Positions 35,020 to 44,384 of a stretch of 64,000 nt of DNA are shown here, in pieces (the stretch's first letter is position 1; every line of letters begins with the position of its first letter). Origin of the DNA: Roseibium algicola (GTDB taxonomy: Bacteria > Pseudomonadota > Alphaproteobacteria > Rhizobiales > Stappiaceae); the NCBI RefSeq assembly GCF_001999245.1, contig NZ_CP019630.1, forward strand, positions 2,294,001 to 2,358,000, in the 5' to 3' direction. The position numbers and the translations under genes were made by a program. The notes beneath the pieces were generated by a model. The model did not search any database, was not told the origin of the DNA, and saw nothing but the letters and a program-made list of their open reading frames with translations.

Positions 35020-35583
35020 ATGTCGCCAACGGCAAAACTTGCAAAAAACGAACAAATGTGGAACAAAATGCGCATGGAACCCGATCATCAGCCACTAGCG
35101 GGGCGGATTCAGCTGGATGACCCGCTCAAGGACGGACGTCAGTCGGAAACCGCGCTGAAGGTCTGGCGCGGGGCCGCGCGGCTGTTGCGACAACTCGATT
35201 TCGCCTGCCTGCCGGAAGTCACCCTTGCCTCCGCCCGGCGGGCGGACCTTCTGGCGCTTGGGCCGAAACATGAGCTCTGGATAGTCGAGGTCAAATCCTC
35301 GATTGCCGATTTCCGGGCGGATACCAAGTGGCCGGACTACCGTCTTCATTGCGACCGGCTCTATTTCGCAACGCATCCGGACGTCCCGCTGGAGATCTTT
35401 CCCGAGGAGGCCGGGCTGATTGTTTCCGACGGCTTCGGGGCGGAGATCCTGCGCGAAGCACCGGAACACAAGCTGGCGGCAGCGACCCGGAAATCGGTAA
35501 CCCATCGTTTCGCCCGCCATGCTGCACATCGCCTGCACAACCTGTCAGACCCGGACGGCGTTCGGTTGTTCCAGAGCTACTAG
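35020..35583 (+). CDS. mmcB: MmcB family DNA repair protein
   Basis: 187-residue protein. The core RRADLLALGPKHELWIVEVKSSIADFRADTKWPDYRLHCDRLYFA matches alphaproteobacterial MmcB: D-x..-E-V-K-S is a PD-(D/E)XK nuclease-like signature. In Caulobacter MmcB works in SOS-linked mutagenesis and damage tolerance. AGGAAAGG precedes ATG 35020; later in-frame ATGs at 35056-35074 are possible starts. It is divergent from the secreted protein gene. No LexA box was recognised upstream. Confidence 0.85.
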   Translation: MSPTAKLAKNEQMWNKMRMEPDHQPLAGRIQLDDPLKDGRQSETALKVWRGAARLLRQLDFACLPEVTLASARRADLLALGPKHELWIVEVKSSIADFRADTKWPDYRLHCDRLYFATHPDVPLEIFPEEAGLIVSDGFGAEILREAPEHKLAAATRKSVTHRFARHAAHRLHNLSDPDGVRLFQSY

Positions 35584-35597
35584 GGCCGACTTTTGAC

Positions 35598-36776
35598 TCA
35601 CGCCCTTGCAACGGCTTCCCGGCGCCGGAAGCGAAGCACCAGGATCAGTGCGAGCAGCACCAGGACAGGAGCGGACACCGCAGCCAGACCCGTCCAGCCG
35701 ATCCCCGCAAACAGCACGCCGGAGAGAAGCGAGGCTCCGGAGGATGAAACCGCAAGAAGCGTATCGTTGACGCCTTGGACCAGCGGCCTTTCCTCGTCGC
35801 TCAAGGCTGCCTGCAGCAAATGCGTTCCTCCGATGAAACCGAAATTCCAGCCCACGCCCAACAGAACGAGGGCACCGTAGAATTCGAGCAGGCCGATGCC
35901 GGACCATGCCGTCAGCGCGGAAGCGAACAGGAGAACGAGCCCCAGGACGGCGATCCTGGTTCCGCCGAAGCGGCGGATCAGAAACCCCGTAAAGAACCCG
36001 GGTGCGAACATTGCGACCACGTGCCAGCGAATGACATCCGCGGCCTGGCCTTCGGCGAACCCGCAACCGATCATCGCCAAGGGTGTCGGGGTCATCAGCA
36101 GAACCATCATCGCCTGTGACAAAGCTGCAAGCCCGATCGCTCCGACCGCCCTGGGATTACGGCTCAGGATCCGTACCGCGCTTTCCGCGCGCCTGTGGGC
36201 CACCTTGAGTGGCGATGCCGGCATCCTTAACCACCAGACCGGCAACGCCCCAAGAACTCCGAGCATGGCGATTGCAAGATAGGCTCCGGCCAGCGGTATT
36301 GGCGCCAGTGCGTCCTTTGCTTCATTGAACAGTTGCGGCCCCAGCAACGCGGCCACCAGTCCGGAAGCCAGTGTGAAGGAAATCGCCTGGGCCCGATGTT
36401 CGGCGGGAACCGCCTCGGAGGCCGCAAACCGGAAATAGTTCACGCTGATCAATGCGGCCCCAAGAGCCGCATGTGCCAGGCAGAGCAGGATGAAACTCTG
36501 CAGAACAAGCGCCAGTGCCGCGAAGACACCGCCGAAGACCAGCATTGCCGCGCCAAGCAGGAAACCTGCTCGCCTGCCGAAGCGCCCCATGAAGAGAGAT
36601 ACCGGCGTTGCCACGATGATGCCGACCAGCATCTGCGTCGACGGCGGCGCGGTTGCGAGCCACACGTGGGGAGCCAGCCACCCTCCTGCCAGACCGCCAA
36701 GGATGATCAGCATCGGCATTGCCGAGCCGAGCACGATATTCGCAAGGAGAATGAGGAGAAAGTTTCTCGTGAGCAT
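35598..36776 (-). CDS. MFS transporter
   Basis: Major facilitator of 392 residues from ATG 36776 (MLTRNFLLILLANIV), with about 12 hydrophobic segments. GRFGRRAGFLLGAAML between helices 2 and 3 is the conserved loop motif. A GTG at 36809 would lengthen the N-terminus by 11 residues; neither start has a convincing ribosome site. Substrate unknown, but this branch usually exports small molecules. It is divergent from a GlxA-type regulator, which may control it. Confidence 0.85.
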   Translation of the reverse strand: MLTRNFLLILLANIVLGSAMPMLIILGGLAGGWLAPHVWLATAPPSTQMLVGIIVATPVSLFMGRFGRRAGFLLGAAMLVFGGVFAALALVLQSFILLCLAHAALGAALISVNYFRFAASEAVPAEHRAQAISFTLASGLVAALLGPQLFNEAKDALAPIPLAGAYLAIAMLGVLGALPVWWLRMPASPLKVAHRRAESAVRILSRNPRAVGAIGLAALSQAMMVLLMTPTPLAMIGCGFAEGQAADVIRWHVVAMFAPGFFTGFLIRRFGGTRIAVLGLVLLFASALTAWSGIGLLEFYGALVLLGVGWNFGFIGGTHLLQAALSDEERPLVQGVNDTLLAVSSSGASLLSGVLFAGIGWTGLAAVSAPVLVLLALILVLRFRRREAVARA

Positions 36777-36814
36777 GAGGCCGTCCGTACCGGTTACGCC
36801 AGGGATCACTCCTG

Positions 36815-36842
36815 TTTACCGGTTGAACCGACTGTCTATAAT
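36815..36842 (+). promoter_or_regulatory. Predicted promoter of the GlxA-type regulator
   Basis: TTTACC (36815-36820) and TATAAT (36837-36842) separated by 16 bases, 18 bases before the ATG. The perfect -10 makes this one of the better promoters in the window. The short leader leaves little room for a ribosome site. Confidence 0.55.
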
Positions 36843-36860
36843 GACATAGTATCGTCAATT

Positions 36861-37823
36861 ATGGACAAAACACTTCGCCAGATCGACATCCTGCTTTTCG
36901 ACGGCCTGAACATCCTGGATGTGGCAGGTCCCGCGCAGGTTTTCAGTTCGGCAAACGAAGACGGCACCGAACGCTACAGGTTGCGCTTCGTTTCCATGGA
37001 CGGGATGGGGGTCACCTCTTCGTGCGGGCTCAGATTGCAAGTGGACACGACCGCATCGACAGACGGGCGGCGGGATCTTCTGATACCGGGTGGGACTGGT
37101 GTCGATCAAGCAATGCATGACCGGATGATCCTGGATATTCTTGCAACTTGGCCTTCGGAAATGGAGGACAGACGGGTTATTTCGATCTGCTCCGGTGCGC
37201 TGGTCCTGGCCAATGCTGGCCTTTTGAATGGCCGGAAAGCCACGACCCACTGGCGGCGCGCCCGACAGGTGCGGCAGCAATTTCCTGAGGTTCGCTGGTC
37301 CACCGACGAGCTTTATCATATCGACGGCGAAGTGATGACGTCCGCAGGCGTTGCCTCAGGCATCGATCTGGCGCTGGAGATCATCAAGAGGGACCATGGT
37401 GGAGCCCTGGCTCTTGCCGTTGCCCGCGAGTTGGTCGTCTATCTGAAAAGAGCCGGTGGCCAAACCCAGTTCGCGGACTTGCTTGAAGCGCAGTTTTCCG
37501 GCGACCGCGAACTTGGCCGGCTGCTTGACGCCTTGCAGGACAATCCCGGACGCGACTGGACACTGGAGTTGATGGCTGAGGTTGCCGGTCTGACCCCGAG
37601 GACCTTGAGCCGACGGTTTTCCGCAAGCGCGGGGCTAACGCCCGTGAAATATCTGGAACGCTACAGGCTCAAGCGGGCAGCGGATGTCCTGTCAGGCGGT
37701 GCGCCGGTGGGAAGCGCTATCCGTGTTTCCGGTTTCTCCGATTTCCAGCAAATGCAGCGGGCGTTCAAGAGGCATCTCAATACCACCGTCGGCGAGTACC
37801 GGGAAAAATTCGCGGATAGCTGA
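36861..37823 (+). CDS. GlxA family transcriptional regulator (DJ-1/PfpI plus AraC)
   Basis: 320 residues from ATG 36861. Residues 1-170 are a DJ-1/PfpI-like sensor (ILLFDGLNILDVAGPAQVF, SICSGALVLANAGLL with the nucleophile-elbow Cys) and the C-terminus is an AraC/XylS helix-turn-helix (WTLELMAEVAGLTPRTLSRRF, VGSAIRVSGFSDFQQMQRAF). Such proteins sense small metabolites and regulate nearby catabolic or export genes. The best target candidate is the divergent MFS gene. An upstream in-frame extension is an artefact because it crosses the promoter. Confidence 0.88.
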   Translation: MDKTLRQIDILLFDGLNILDVAGPAQVFSSANEDGTERYRLRFVSMDGMGVTSSCGLRLQVDTTASTDGRRDLLIPGGTGVDQAMHDRMILDILATWPSEMEDRRVISICSGALVLANAGLLNGRKATTHWRRARQVRQQFPEVRWSTDELYHIDGEVMTSAGVASGIDLALEIIKRDHGGALALAVARELVVYLKRAGGQTQFADLLEAQFSGDRELGRLLDALQDNPGRDWTLELMAEVAGLTPRTLSRRFSASAGLTPVKYLERYRLKRAADVLSGGAPVGSAIRVSGFSDFQQMQRAFKRHLNTTVGEYREKFADS

Positions 37824-37877
37824 AACCCTGTGGCGACAAATCGCGGATGGCACATCCCGGACATCAGCTGAGAAGCC

Positions 37878-37909
37878 CATCCGGAGCGCTGCAACCAGCG
37901 CCCCGGATG
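37878..37909. terminator. Bidirectional hairpin between regulator and xylA
   Basis: CATCCGG-A-GCGCTG / CAGCGC-C-CCGGATG forms a stem of 13 pairs with one mismatch and loop CAAC, placed between convergent genes. T-tracts are weak on both sides, so it may need Rho or act as a stabilising end. Confidence 0.55.
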
Positions 37910-37918
37910 CAGTTTGCA

Positions 37919-39238
37919 TCAGACGAACAGGTTGACCAGGCTTTCCAGGTATTCCTGCTTGCCGGATTTCGGCTGCGGTTCCAGGTCAGCCTTGTGGACG
38001 CGCTCGGCCAATGTCTCGAGCGAGGAGCCGCCCTTGAGGATGTCGGCGTTTTCCGGCTTCTGCCAACCGGCATAACGGTCATCGACGAAGCCCTTCAGTC
38101 GGCCGTCCTCGATCATGGCTGCCGCGGCCTTCAGTCCGCGGGCAATCGCGTCGGCAGATCCGACATGCGCCTGGATCAGATCGACCGGGTCGAGTGACTG
38201 GCGACGCAGCTTGGCGTCGAAGTTGGTGCCGCCGGTGGTGAAGCCGCCCGCCATCAGGATCTCGTAGTAGGCGAGCGCCAGTTCCGGCACGTTCATGCCG
38301 AAGTGGTCAGTATCCCAGCCGCACTGGTAGTCGTTGCGGTTCATGTCGACGGACCCGAAGATGCCGAGCGAACGGGCCATGTGCAGTTCGTGCTCGAACG
38401 AGTGGCCGGCCAGGATGGCGTGGCCCTGCTCGATGTTCATCTTGACGTCGTTTTCCAGCCCATAGGCCTTCAGGAAGCCATAGACGGTGGCGACGTCGTA
38501 GTCGTACTGGTGCTTGGACGGTTCCTGCGGCTTCGGCTCGATCAGGATCGTGCCCTTAAAGCCGATCTTGTGCTTGTACTCGACCACCATGTTGAGGAAG
38601 CGGCCGAACTGGTCCAGCTCCTGTTTGATGTTGGTGTTGAGCAGGGTCTCGTAGCCTTCGCGGCCACCCCAGAGCACATAGTTCTCACCACCGAGGCGAT
38701 AGGTGACGTCCATTGCGTTCTTCACCTGTGCGGCGGCATAGGCGAAGACGTCCGGATCCGGATTGGTGGCCGCACCGCCCATGAAGCGGCGGTTGGAGAA
38801 CATGTTGGCCGTGCCCCAAAGGAGCTTGATGCCGGTGTCGGCCATCTTCTTTTCGAAGATGTCGGCAATCGCGTTCACGTTGGCATTGCTTTCGGCAAGC
38901 GTCCGGCCTTCCGGCGCAACGTCGCGGTCATGGAAAGTGAAGAACGGCATGCCCAGGATCTGGAACATCTCGAAGGCAACGTCTGCCTTCAGTTTGGCCT
39001 GTTCCATCGGATCGCCGCCAGCCGCCATCCAGGACCGGTTAAAGGTTTCGCCGCCGAACGGATCGGACCCCGGCCAGCAGAAGCTGTGCCAGTAACACAC
39101 GGCAAGACGCAGATGGTCTTCCATGCGTTTGCCGAGGACGACTTCGTCCTTGTTGTAGTGGCGATAGCTCAGCGGCTCGGTGCTTGCCGGCCCGGTGTAT
39201 TGGATCGGCTGAAGATCGCCGAAGAACCCAGTGCTCAT
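37919..39238 (-). CDS. xylA: Xylose isomerase
   Basis: Converts D-xylose to D-xylulose. 439 residues from ATG 39238 ([16 protein letters not shown]), preceded by AGGAGATG; a much longer in-frame opening is an artefact overlapping xylB. Family marks are intact: [15 protein letters not shown], the catalytic pair His103/Asp106 in [24 protein letters not shown] and [14 protein letters not shown] with metal ligands. It is the last gene of the xylF-xylH-xylG-xylB-xylA set and lies 25 bases after xylB. Confidence 0.96.
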   Translation of the reverse strand: MSTGFFGDLQPIQYTGPASTEPLSYRHYNKDEVVLGKRMEDHLRLAVCYWHSFCWPGSDPFGGETFNRSWMAAGGDPMEQAKLKADVAFEMFQILGMPFFTFHDRDVAPEGRTLAESNANVNAIADIFEKKMADTGIKLLWGTANMFSNRRFMGGAATNPDPDVFAYAAAQVKNAMDVTYRLGGENYVLWGGREGYETLLNTNIKQELDQFGRFLNMVVEYKHKIGFKGTILIEPKPQEPSKHQYDYDVATVYGFLKAYGLENDVKMNIEQGHAILAGHSFEHELHMARSLGIFGSVDMNRNDYQCGWDTDHFGMNVPELALAYYEILMAGGFTTGGTNFDAKLRRQSLDPVDLIQAHVGSADAIARGLKAAAAMIEDGRLKGFVDDRYAGWQKPENADILKGGSSLETLAERVHKADLEPQPKSGKQEYLESLVNLFV

Positions 39239-39263
39239 GTTGTCATCTCCTTGAATATGTTTC

Positions 39264-40715
39264 CTAAAAGCCGGCTTGTTTGAGCGCCGGATAAAGCTTG
39301 CGCCAGCGCTCGTAGCCTTCGGCATATCTTTGTGTGAGGGCCGGCACCGGATCGATGCTGGCCTTGAGGGCCGGCTTGGTGAAAATGCCCTCGGTGCTAC
39401 CGAGCGCGGCGGCCTGGCCGAGCCTGGCCGCGCCAAGCGAGCCGCCGAAGTCGCCATCCACCGGAACGTCGACCGGAACATTGAGCAGGCTGGCGATGAT
39501 CTCCAGCCAGACCGTTGAGCGAGACCCGCCGCCGACCGCCAGAACGCGTTCGATCCCGGTGCCGGCAACGCTGAGCGCTTCCAGGCAGTCCTTCAGCGCA
39601 AAGGCGACACCGTCGAGTACCGCGTGGCAGAGTTCGGCATCGTCGGTTCCGTGGGAAATGCCGAAGAAGCCGGCGCGGATGTCGACGTCGTTGTGCGGCG
39701 TCCGTTCGCCGCCGAGATAAGGCATGAAGGAAACGGGCGAAGGCCCTTCCACATTGCCAACCAGACCGGTGAGTTCACCCGGATTGCGCTTCACCACCTT
39801 CGCCAACCAGTTGAGGCTGTCGGTTGCCGAAAGGATCACCCCCATCTGGTGCCAGGTGTCCGGCACGGCATGGCAGAAGGCGTGAACCGCGCTGTCGACG
39901 TTGGGCGAGTAGCGGTCGTTGGTCACGAACAGCACGCCGGAGGTCCCAAGCGAGACAAAGGCCGAACCAGGATCGACCGCACCGACACCGCAGGCCGAAG
40001 CTGCATTGTCGCCACCGCCGCCGGCCACCACCGGAGCGGCGTCGAAACCCCAGCGGCCACAAAGATCCACCTTGAGTGTGCCCGAGCTTTCGGACCCTTC
40101 GACAAGGCGCGGCATGTTCTCACGGGTGAGGCCCGTTGCGGCCAGAAGCGCGTCGCTCCAGTCGCGTCTGGCGACATCCAGCCAGAGCGTTCCGGCGGCA
40201 TCCGACATTTCGCCGACGTACTCGCCCGTCAGCTTGAAACGGACATAGTCCTTGGGCAGCAGAACCATGGTGGTTCTGGCGAAGATTTCCGGCTCGTTCT
40301 CGCGCACCCACTGCAGCTTCGGCGCGGTGAAGCCCGGCATCACCCGGTTGCCGCCGAGCGTCAGGAATTTCGGCTCGGCCGCTTCCAGTTCCGAGCACTG
40401 CTTGCCCGACCTGCCGTCGTTCCACAGGATGCAGGGGCGCAGCGGCTTACCGGCGGCATCCAGAAGCGTGGCGCCGTGCATATGGCCGGACAAGCCGATG
40501 CCACGCACCGCGGCCATGGCCTTCGGCGCTTCCGCCTTGAGCGCGTCCAGAACGGTTTCGCAAGCCCGCCACCAGCTGTCCGGGTCCTGTTCCGACCAGC
40601 CCGGATGGGGACGCTGGACCGTCAACTCCGCGGTTGCCGATGCAATCAGGGACTGGTCCTCACCAAGAAGAATGGCTTTGACCGAACTGGTACCGATATC
40701 GAGGCCGATATACAT
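39264..40715 (-). CDS. xylB: Xylulokinase
   Basis: FGGY kinase of 483 residues that phosphorylates D-xylulose. [17 protein letters not shown] is the first phosphate-binding motif, [13 protein letters not shown] is the XylB signature, with [26 protein letters not shown] and the ATP motif [19 protein letters not shown]. Full length, no defects visible. It is separated from xylG by 149 bases containing a hairpin, so xylBA may form a separate transcript or be processed away from the transporter mRNA. Confidence 0.95.
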   Translation of the reverse strand: MYIGLDIGTSSVKAILLGEDQSLIASATAELTVQRPHPGWSEQDPDSWWRACETVLDALKAEAPKAMAAVRGIGLSGHMHGATLLDAAGKPLRPCILWNDGRSGKQCSELEAAEPKFLTLGGNRVMPGFTAPKLQWVRENEPEIFARTTMVLLPKDYVRFKLTGEYVGEMSDAAGTLWLDVARRDWSDALLAATGLTRENMPRLVEGSESSGTLKVDLCGRWGFDAAPVVAGGGGDNAASACGVGAVDPGSAFVSLGTSGVLFVTNDRYSPNVDSAVHAFCHAVPDTWHQMGVILSATDSLNWLAKVVKRNPGELTGLVGNVEGPSPVSFMPYLGGERTPHNDVDIRAGFFGISHGTDDAELCHAVLDGVAFALKDCLEALSVAGTGIERVLAVGGGSRSTVWLEIIASLLNVPVDVPVDGDFGGSLGAARLGQAAALGSTEGIFTKPALKASIDPVPALTQRYAEGYERWRKLYPALKQAGF

Positions 40716-40832
40716 GAGGTGCGTTCCTCAAAAACAATCAAAAAGAATGCCGATGGCCCGTGACCGGGTGTCGGCATGAGGTTCCACACCGTCCGAACAG
40801 GGCCAGGCCATCTGTTCAAACCATGAGGAAGT

Positions 40833-40854
40833 CCCGCGGGCAAGAGCCCGCGGG
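40833..40854 (-). other. Intercistronic hairpin xylG-xylB
   Basis: Perfect 9-base stem CCCGCGGGC / GCCCGCGGG with loop AAGA. No T-run follows on the minus strand, so it is probably a stability or processing element that lets transporter and enzyme mRNA levels differ. A similar hairpin separates xylF and xylH. Confidence 0.55.
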
Positions 40855-40864
40855 TCCTGTCGGT

Positions 40865-41653
40865 TTATCCGACCACTGTATCGTCCACAAGAGCACCTGG
40901 GCCCGGGATCGCCCCTTCCGGGCATTTACCCAGAATGATCATGCCGAGCACGTCGTCATCAGTGACGTCGGTCGTGCGGGCGGTGCCGACTAGCTGACCG
41001 TTCTTCATGACCGCGATACGGTCGCAAAGCTGGAAGACGTCGTGGATGTCGTGGCTGATCAGGAAGATGCCGAGGCCCTGTTTCTTCAGTTCCTGGATGA
41101 GTTCAGCCACCATCTGCGTTTCATGCACGCCAAGCGCGGCGGTCGGTTCGTCCATGATCAGGATCTTGGCGTTGAAATAGACCGCGCGGGCAATGGCCAC
41201 CGACTGGCGCTGACCGCCCGACAGGGCTTTCACCGGCGCATGGAACTTTTTGAAGTTCGGGTTGAGCCGGCCCATGATCTTGCGGGTTTCCGCTTCCATG
41301 GCATCGTCATCGACAAAGCCGAGCGGCGAGGTCAGTTCACGGCCGAGGAACAGGTTGGACGCGGCATCGAGATTATCCGCCAGAGCAAGCGTCTGGTAGA
41401 TGGTCTCGATGTTCTGCGCCCGCGCGTCGCGCGGCGAGTGAATGTGCACTTCCTTGCCGTTGATGCGGATTTCGCCGCTGTCGGCCTTGTAGGCACCGGA
41501 AAGGATCTTGATCAGGGTCGACTTGCCGGCACCGTTGTGGCCAAGCAGACCCACGACTTCACCCGGATAAAGATCGACAGAGACATGATCCACGGCCTGC
41601 ACCCCGCCGAAGGAGATGCACATGTCTTTCATTTCTACGAGAGGCGCGTCCAT
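40865..41653 (-). CDS. xylG: Xylose ABC transporter, ATP-binding protein
   Basis: 262-residue single-domain ATPase with Walker [14 protein letters not shown], signature [14 protein letters not shown] and Walker [13 protein letters not shown]. Sugar importers of the CUT2 type usually carry a 500-residue tandem ATPase; this half-length form is common in rhizobial-type xylose systems and would act as a dimer. It follows xylH by 3 bases and shares the operon with xylF. Confidence 0.92.
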   Translation of the reverse strand: MDAPLVEMKDMCISFGGVQAVDHVSVDLYPGEVVGLLGHNGAGKSTLIKILSGAYKADSGEIRINGKEVHIHSPRDARAQNIETIYQTLALADNLDAASNLFLGRELTSPLGFVDDDAMEAETRKIMGRLNPNFKKFHAPVKALSGGQRQSVAIARAVYFNAKILIMDEPTAALGVHETQMVAELIQELKKQGLGIFLISHDIHDVFQLCDRIAVMKNGQLVGTARTTDVTDDDVLGMIILGKCPEGAIPGPGALVDDTVVG

Positions 41654-41656
41654 GTC

Positions 41657-42946
41657 TCAGTCTCCCGTGCGCTTGCGATAGATGATGTCGACGAGGACGG
41701 CGATGACGAGCACGGTGCCCACGACGATATTCTGCAGCGGGGCGTCGACGCCGACCATGGCCATGCCCGACTGCAATGACTGCATGATCAGCGCGCCCAG
41801 GATGGCGCCGTAGATCGTGCCGACACCGCCGGCAAGCGCGGTGCCGCCGATCACTGCCGCGGCGATGACCCTGAGTTCGTCCAGCGTGCCGATGTCGTTG
41901 GTCGAAAAGCCGAGGCGTGCGGCCGCGACAGCGGCTGCGAGCGCGCTGAGGCCGCCCATGATGGCAAACACCTTGACGGTCAGGAACCTGGTGTTGATGC
42001 CGGAAAGCTCCGCGGCATCCGGATTTCCGCCGGTTGCGAAGATGTAGCGTCCGAGACGGGTGCGGCGCGCGACGATGGTCATGACGACGGTAACCACGAT
42101 CAGAAGCAGCACCGAGTAGGGAATGCCGTAGCCCATGACCAGGCCTTCCGGCATGGTTTCGCCCCGGGCCTCGAAGATCCGCTCAAGACGGGCGGTGGGA
42201 ATGTCATAGGCATTCAACACCCAGACGAACCCGAGAATTGCCCCGGTCGTGATGACACCCATGGTGACTTCCGCCCAGCCGGGTTTGACCGGGAACCCAT
42301 GCGCAGCCTTCCGGCGGCGCGAGGAGACCTGCATCCACAGCGCAACGGCGACGGCCAGAACGCCGAAGATCCACGATCCCGTTTCGCCCATGGTGCCGCC
42401 GATACCGCCGATCATGGTGAAGGTTTCATCGAGCGGGCCGATGGTCTGACCGGAGGTGATGAACCAGGCAACGTTGCGCCAGACCAGGAGGCCACCAAGC
42501 GTCACGATGAAGGCCGGAATGCCGAGATAACCGACCATCCAGCCCTGGAAAGCACCAATCAGCACACCAACAACCACACCGGCCAGAATGGCCAGGATCC
42601 AGATAGCCGGATTACCGAGGCCGAGCAGCGGCGGCAGGACATCGGTCTGGACAACCGCCATGACCGCCGCAACGGTCGCCAGAACGGAGCCGACGGACAG
42701 ATCGATGTGGCGGGTGACGATAACGAACACCATACCGGTGGCCATGATGGCAACGGACACGGTCTGGATCGTCAGGTTGAAGATGTTGCGCGGCGTCAGG
42801 AACCGGCCATCCGTAATCACATTGAACACCAGGCACAGGACGATGAACGCCCCGATCATGCCGAGAAGCCGTGTGTCCAGCTGCAATGCGGCAAACAAGT
42901 TTCGTGCTGTCGGGCTTTTGGGCCCTGACAGTGCGGTGTCAGACAT
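41657..42946 (-). CDS. xylH: Xylose ABC transporter, permease
   Basis: CUT2-family permease of 429 residues from ATG 42946 (MSDTALSGPK), with AGGAG 8 bases upstream; a longer frame to 42997 has no site. It has about ten hydrophobic segments, including the family signature SVGSVLATVAAVMAV (just after DLSVG) and AAAVIGGTALAGGVGTIYGAILGAL. It forms the membrane channel for xylose with XylG and XylF. The preceding intercistronic hairpin suggests lower expression than the binding protein. Confidence 0.93.
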   Translation of the reverse strand: MSDTALSGPKSPTARNLFAALQLDTRLLGMIGAFIVLCLVFNVITDGRFLTPRNIFNLTIQTVSVAIMATGMVFVIVTRHIDLSVGSVLATVAAVMAVVQTDVLPPLLGLGNPAIWILAILAGVVVGVLIGAFQGWMVGYLGIPAFIVTLGGLLVWRNVAWFITSGQTIGPLDETFTMIGGIGGTMGETGSWIFGVLAVAVALWMQVSSRRRKAAHGFPVKPGWAEVTMGVITTGAILGFVWVLNAYDIPTARLERIFEARGETMPEGLVMGYGIPYSVLLLIVVTVVMTIVARRTRLGRYIFATGGNPDAAELSGINTRFLTVKVFAIMGGLSALAAAVAAARLGFSTNDIGTLDELRVIAAAVIGGTALAGGVGTIYGAILGALIMQSLQSGMAMVGVDAPLQNIVVGTVLVIAVLVDIIYRKRTGD

Positions 42947-43037
42947 AGAGGTTACTCCTGCTTGGAGACCATTACGCTTACGCATCGGGTGGCCCATCCC
43001 GGGGAGCGGCTTTCGCAGCAGCTGTCCCTGTTATTAC

Positions 43038-43063
43038 GGCCCCGGTTAACAGTAACCGGGGCC
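43038..43063 (-). other. Intercistronic hairpin xylF-xylH
   Basis: Perfect 11-base stem GGCCCCGGTTA / TAACCGGGGCC with loop ACAG, 20 bases after the xylF stop. Without a T-run it resembles the stem-loops that protect binding-protein mRNA in ABC operons, giving excess periplasmic protein over permease. Confidence 0.65.
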
Positions 43064-43083
43064 GCACATTAAGCGTAGTGTTA

Positions 43084-44115
43084 TTAGTTACAGGGAGCCG
43101 GGCCGTTCTCGACGCCCTGGCACAGATCATCCTTGGAGATCCAGCCTGCATCGACGACCGCGGTCAGGTTGTCCTTGGTGACCGGAAGCGGTGCCAGGAA
43201 CTTGGCGGTCAGCTCGGTGCCGGACGGAGACGTCCAGGCAGCTGCGCCATCGACGCCGCCCATCTCGGTGCCACTGGCCAGGCTGACGGCGATTTCACCG
43301 GCGGCCTTGCCGAGTTCACGAGCGTCCTTCCAGACGGAAACCGTCTGCGTGCCCTTTGCAACACGGTTCAGAGCGGCATGGTCGCCGTCCTGACCTGACA
43401 CCGGAATGCCGTCCATGCCCTGTGCGGTCAGAGCGGCCACGACACCGCCGGCCGTACCGTCGTTGGAAGCAACAACCGCGTCGACCTTGTTGTCGTTGGC
43501 GGTCAGGATCTGTTCCATGTTGCGCTGTGCGTTCGCCGGCAGCCAGCCGTCGGTGTAGGCTTCGCCAACGATCGTGATGTCACCCGCATCGATTGCGGAC
43601 TGCAGGACTTCCTGCTGACCACCGCGGAGGAAGTCCGCGTTCGGGTCGGTCGGGGAGCCCTTGATCATGACGTAGTTGCCCTTCGGCGCGGCAGCCAGAA
43701 CGGCGCGAGCCTGCATGCGACCAACTTCAACGTTGTCGAAGGTCAGGTAGAAGGCGCGCGGATCATCGATCAGGCGGTCGTAGCCGACAACCGGGATGCC
43801 TTCGTCGGCAGCAGCCTGCACGGCCGGGCCGATTGCCTGGGAATCCTGCGCCAGGATGATGAGGGCGGTCGCGCCTTGTGCGATCAGTGCCTCAACGTCG
43901 GAAAGCTGTTTTGCAGACGAGCTCTGCGCGTCGGCGGAAATGTAAGTCGCGCCGGCTGCCTCAAGGGCGCCCTTGATGGCGGCTTCGTCAGTCTTCCAGC
44001 GTTCTTCCTGGAAGTTGGACCAGCTCACGCCAACAATGACGTCTTCTGCGTGGGCCAGGTTCAGTGCGGTCGCGGACAGCAGAGCGCCCGCCAGCAAAGT
44101 GGTGATTTTACGCAT
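43084..44115 (-). CDS. xylF: D-xylose-binding periplasmic protein
   Basis: 343-residue substrate-binding protein with a Sec signal peptide (TTLLAGALLSATALNLAHA, cleavage near residue 23). VIVGVSWSNFQEERWKTDE, IKGSPTDPNADFLRGGQ and VVASNDGTAGGVVAAL are typical of XylF. TGGAGG lies 12 bases before the ATG. It is the first gene of the xyl operon and is divergent from the ROK regulator at 44385, with paired promoter-like boxes between them. Confidence 0.94.
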   Translation of the reverse strand: MRKITTLLAGALLSATALNLAHAEDVIVGVSWSNFQEERWKTDEAAIKGALEAAGATYISADAQSSSAKQLSDVEALIAQGATALIILAQDSQAIGPAVQAAADEGIPVVGYDRLIDDPRAFYLTFDNVEVGRMQARAVLAAAPKGNYVMIKGSPTDPNADFLRGGQQEVLQSAIDAGDITIVGEAYTDGWLPANAQRNMEQILTANDNKVDAVVASNDGTAGGVVAALTAQGMDGIPVSGQDGDHAALNRVAKGTQTVSVWKDARELGKAAGEIAVSLASGTEMGGVDGAAAWTSPSGTELTAKFLAPLPVTKDNLTAVVDAGWISKDDLCQGVENGPAPCN

Positions 44116-44269
44116 TGCGATGTTTCCTCCAGTTGGCGCATCCCACGTCGGACGGATGTGCCTGAAATGCGTCAGTGTCGAAGCGCCTTTTCGAGGCGCC
44201 TTCAGAAAGGACAGCCTTATTGTTATTTTTTTTGGTGCCCGAAAAAAAGTTGCAGGAAAGCGCTGCTCC

Positions 44270-44312
44270 TGTCAACATGGTTTTGCAAAACACTGTTCCG
44301 CGGGGTTTGACA
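44270..44312. promoter_or_regulatory. Divergent xylF/ROK control region with candidate operator
   Basis: A perfect 12-base palindrome GTTTTGCAAAAC (44280-44291) lies between TTGACA boxes on opposite strands: one reading toward xylF (44275-44270) and one toward the ROK gene (44307-44312). The -10 hexamers are poor. The symmetry suggests the ROK protein binds between the two promoters, but this is inference. Confidence 0.4.
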
Positions 44313-44384
44313 CACCCGGTGAGAAGCAGGAAAACCGGGAGAAACCCGGGACAGAGGAAACACCTTGGGAAGAGCTGAGCGAGC

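Noticed and set aside
36333..36860. N-terminal extension of the GlxA-type regulator
   Set aside because: It crosses a good promoter (TATAAT at 36837) and antisense MFS coding sequence, and the extra residues have no domain.
39239..39568. Upstream in-frame extension of xylA to 39568
   Set aside because: It would overlap the end of xylB by about 300 bases. ATG 39238 with AGGAGATG upstream gives the normal XylA length and N-terminus.
43038..43063. Terminator between xylF and xylH
   Set aside because: The stem is perfect but there is no T-run on the transcribed strand and the next gene belongs to the same transporter, so it is listed as an intercistronic hairpin.
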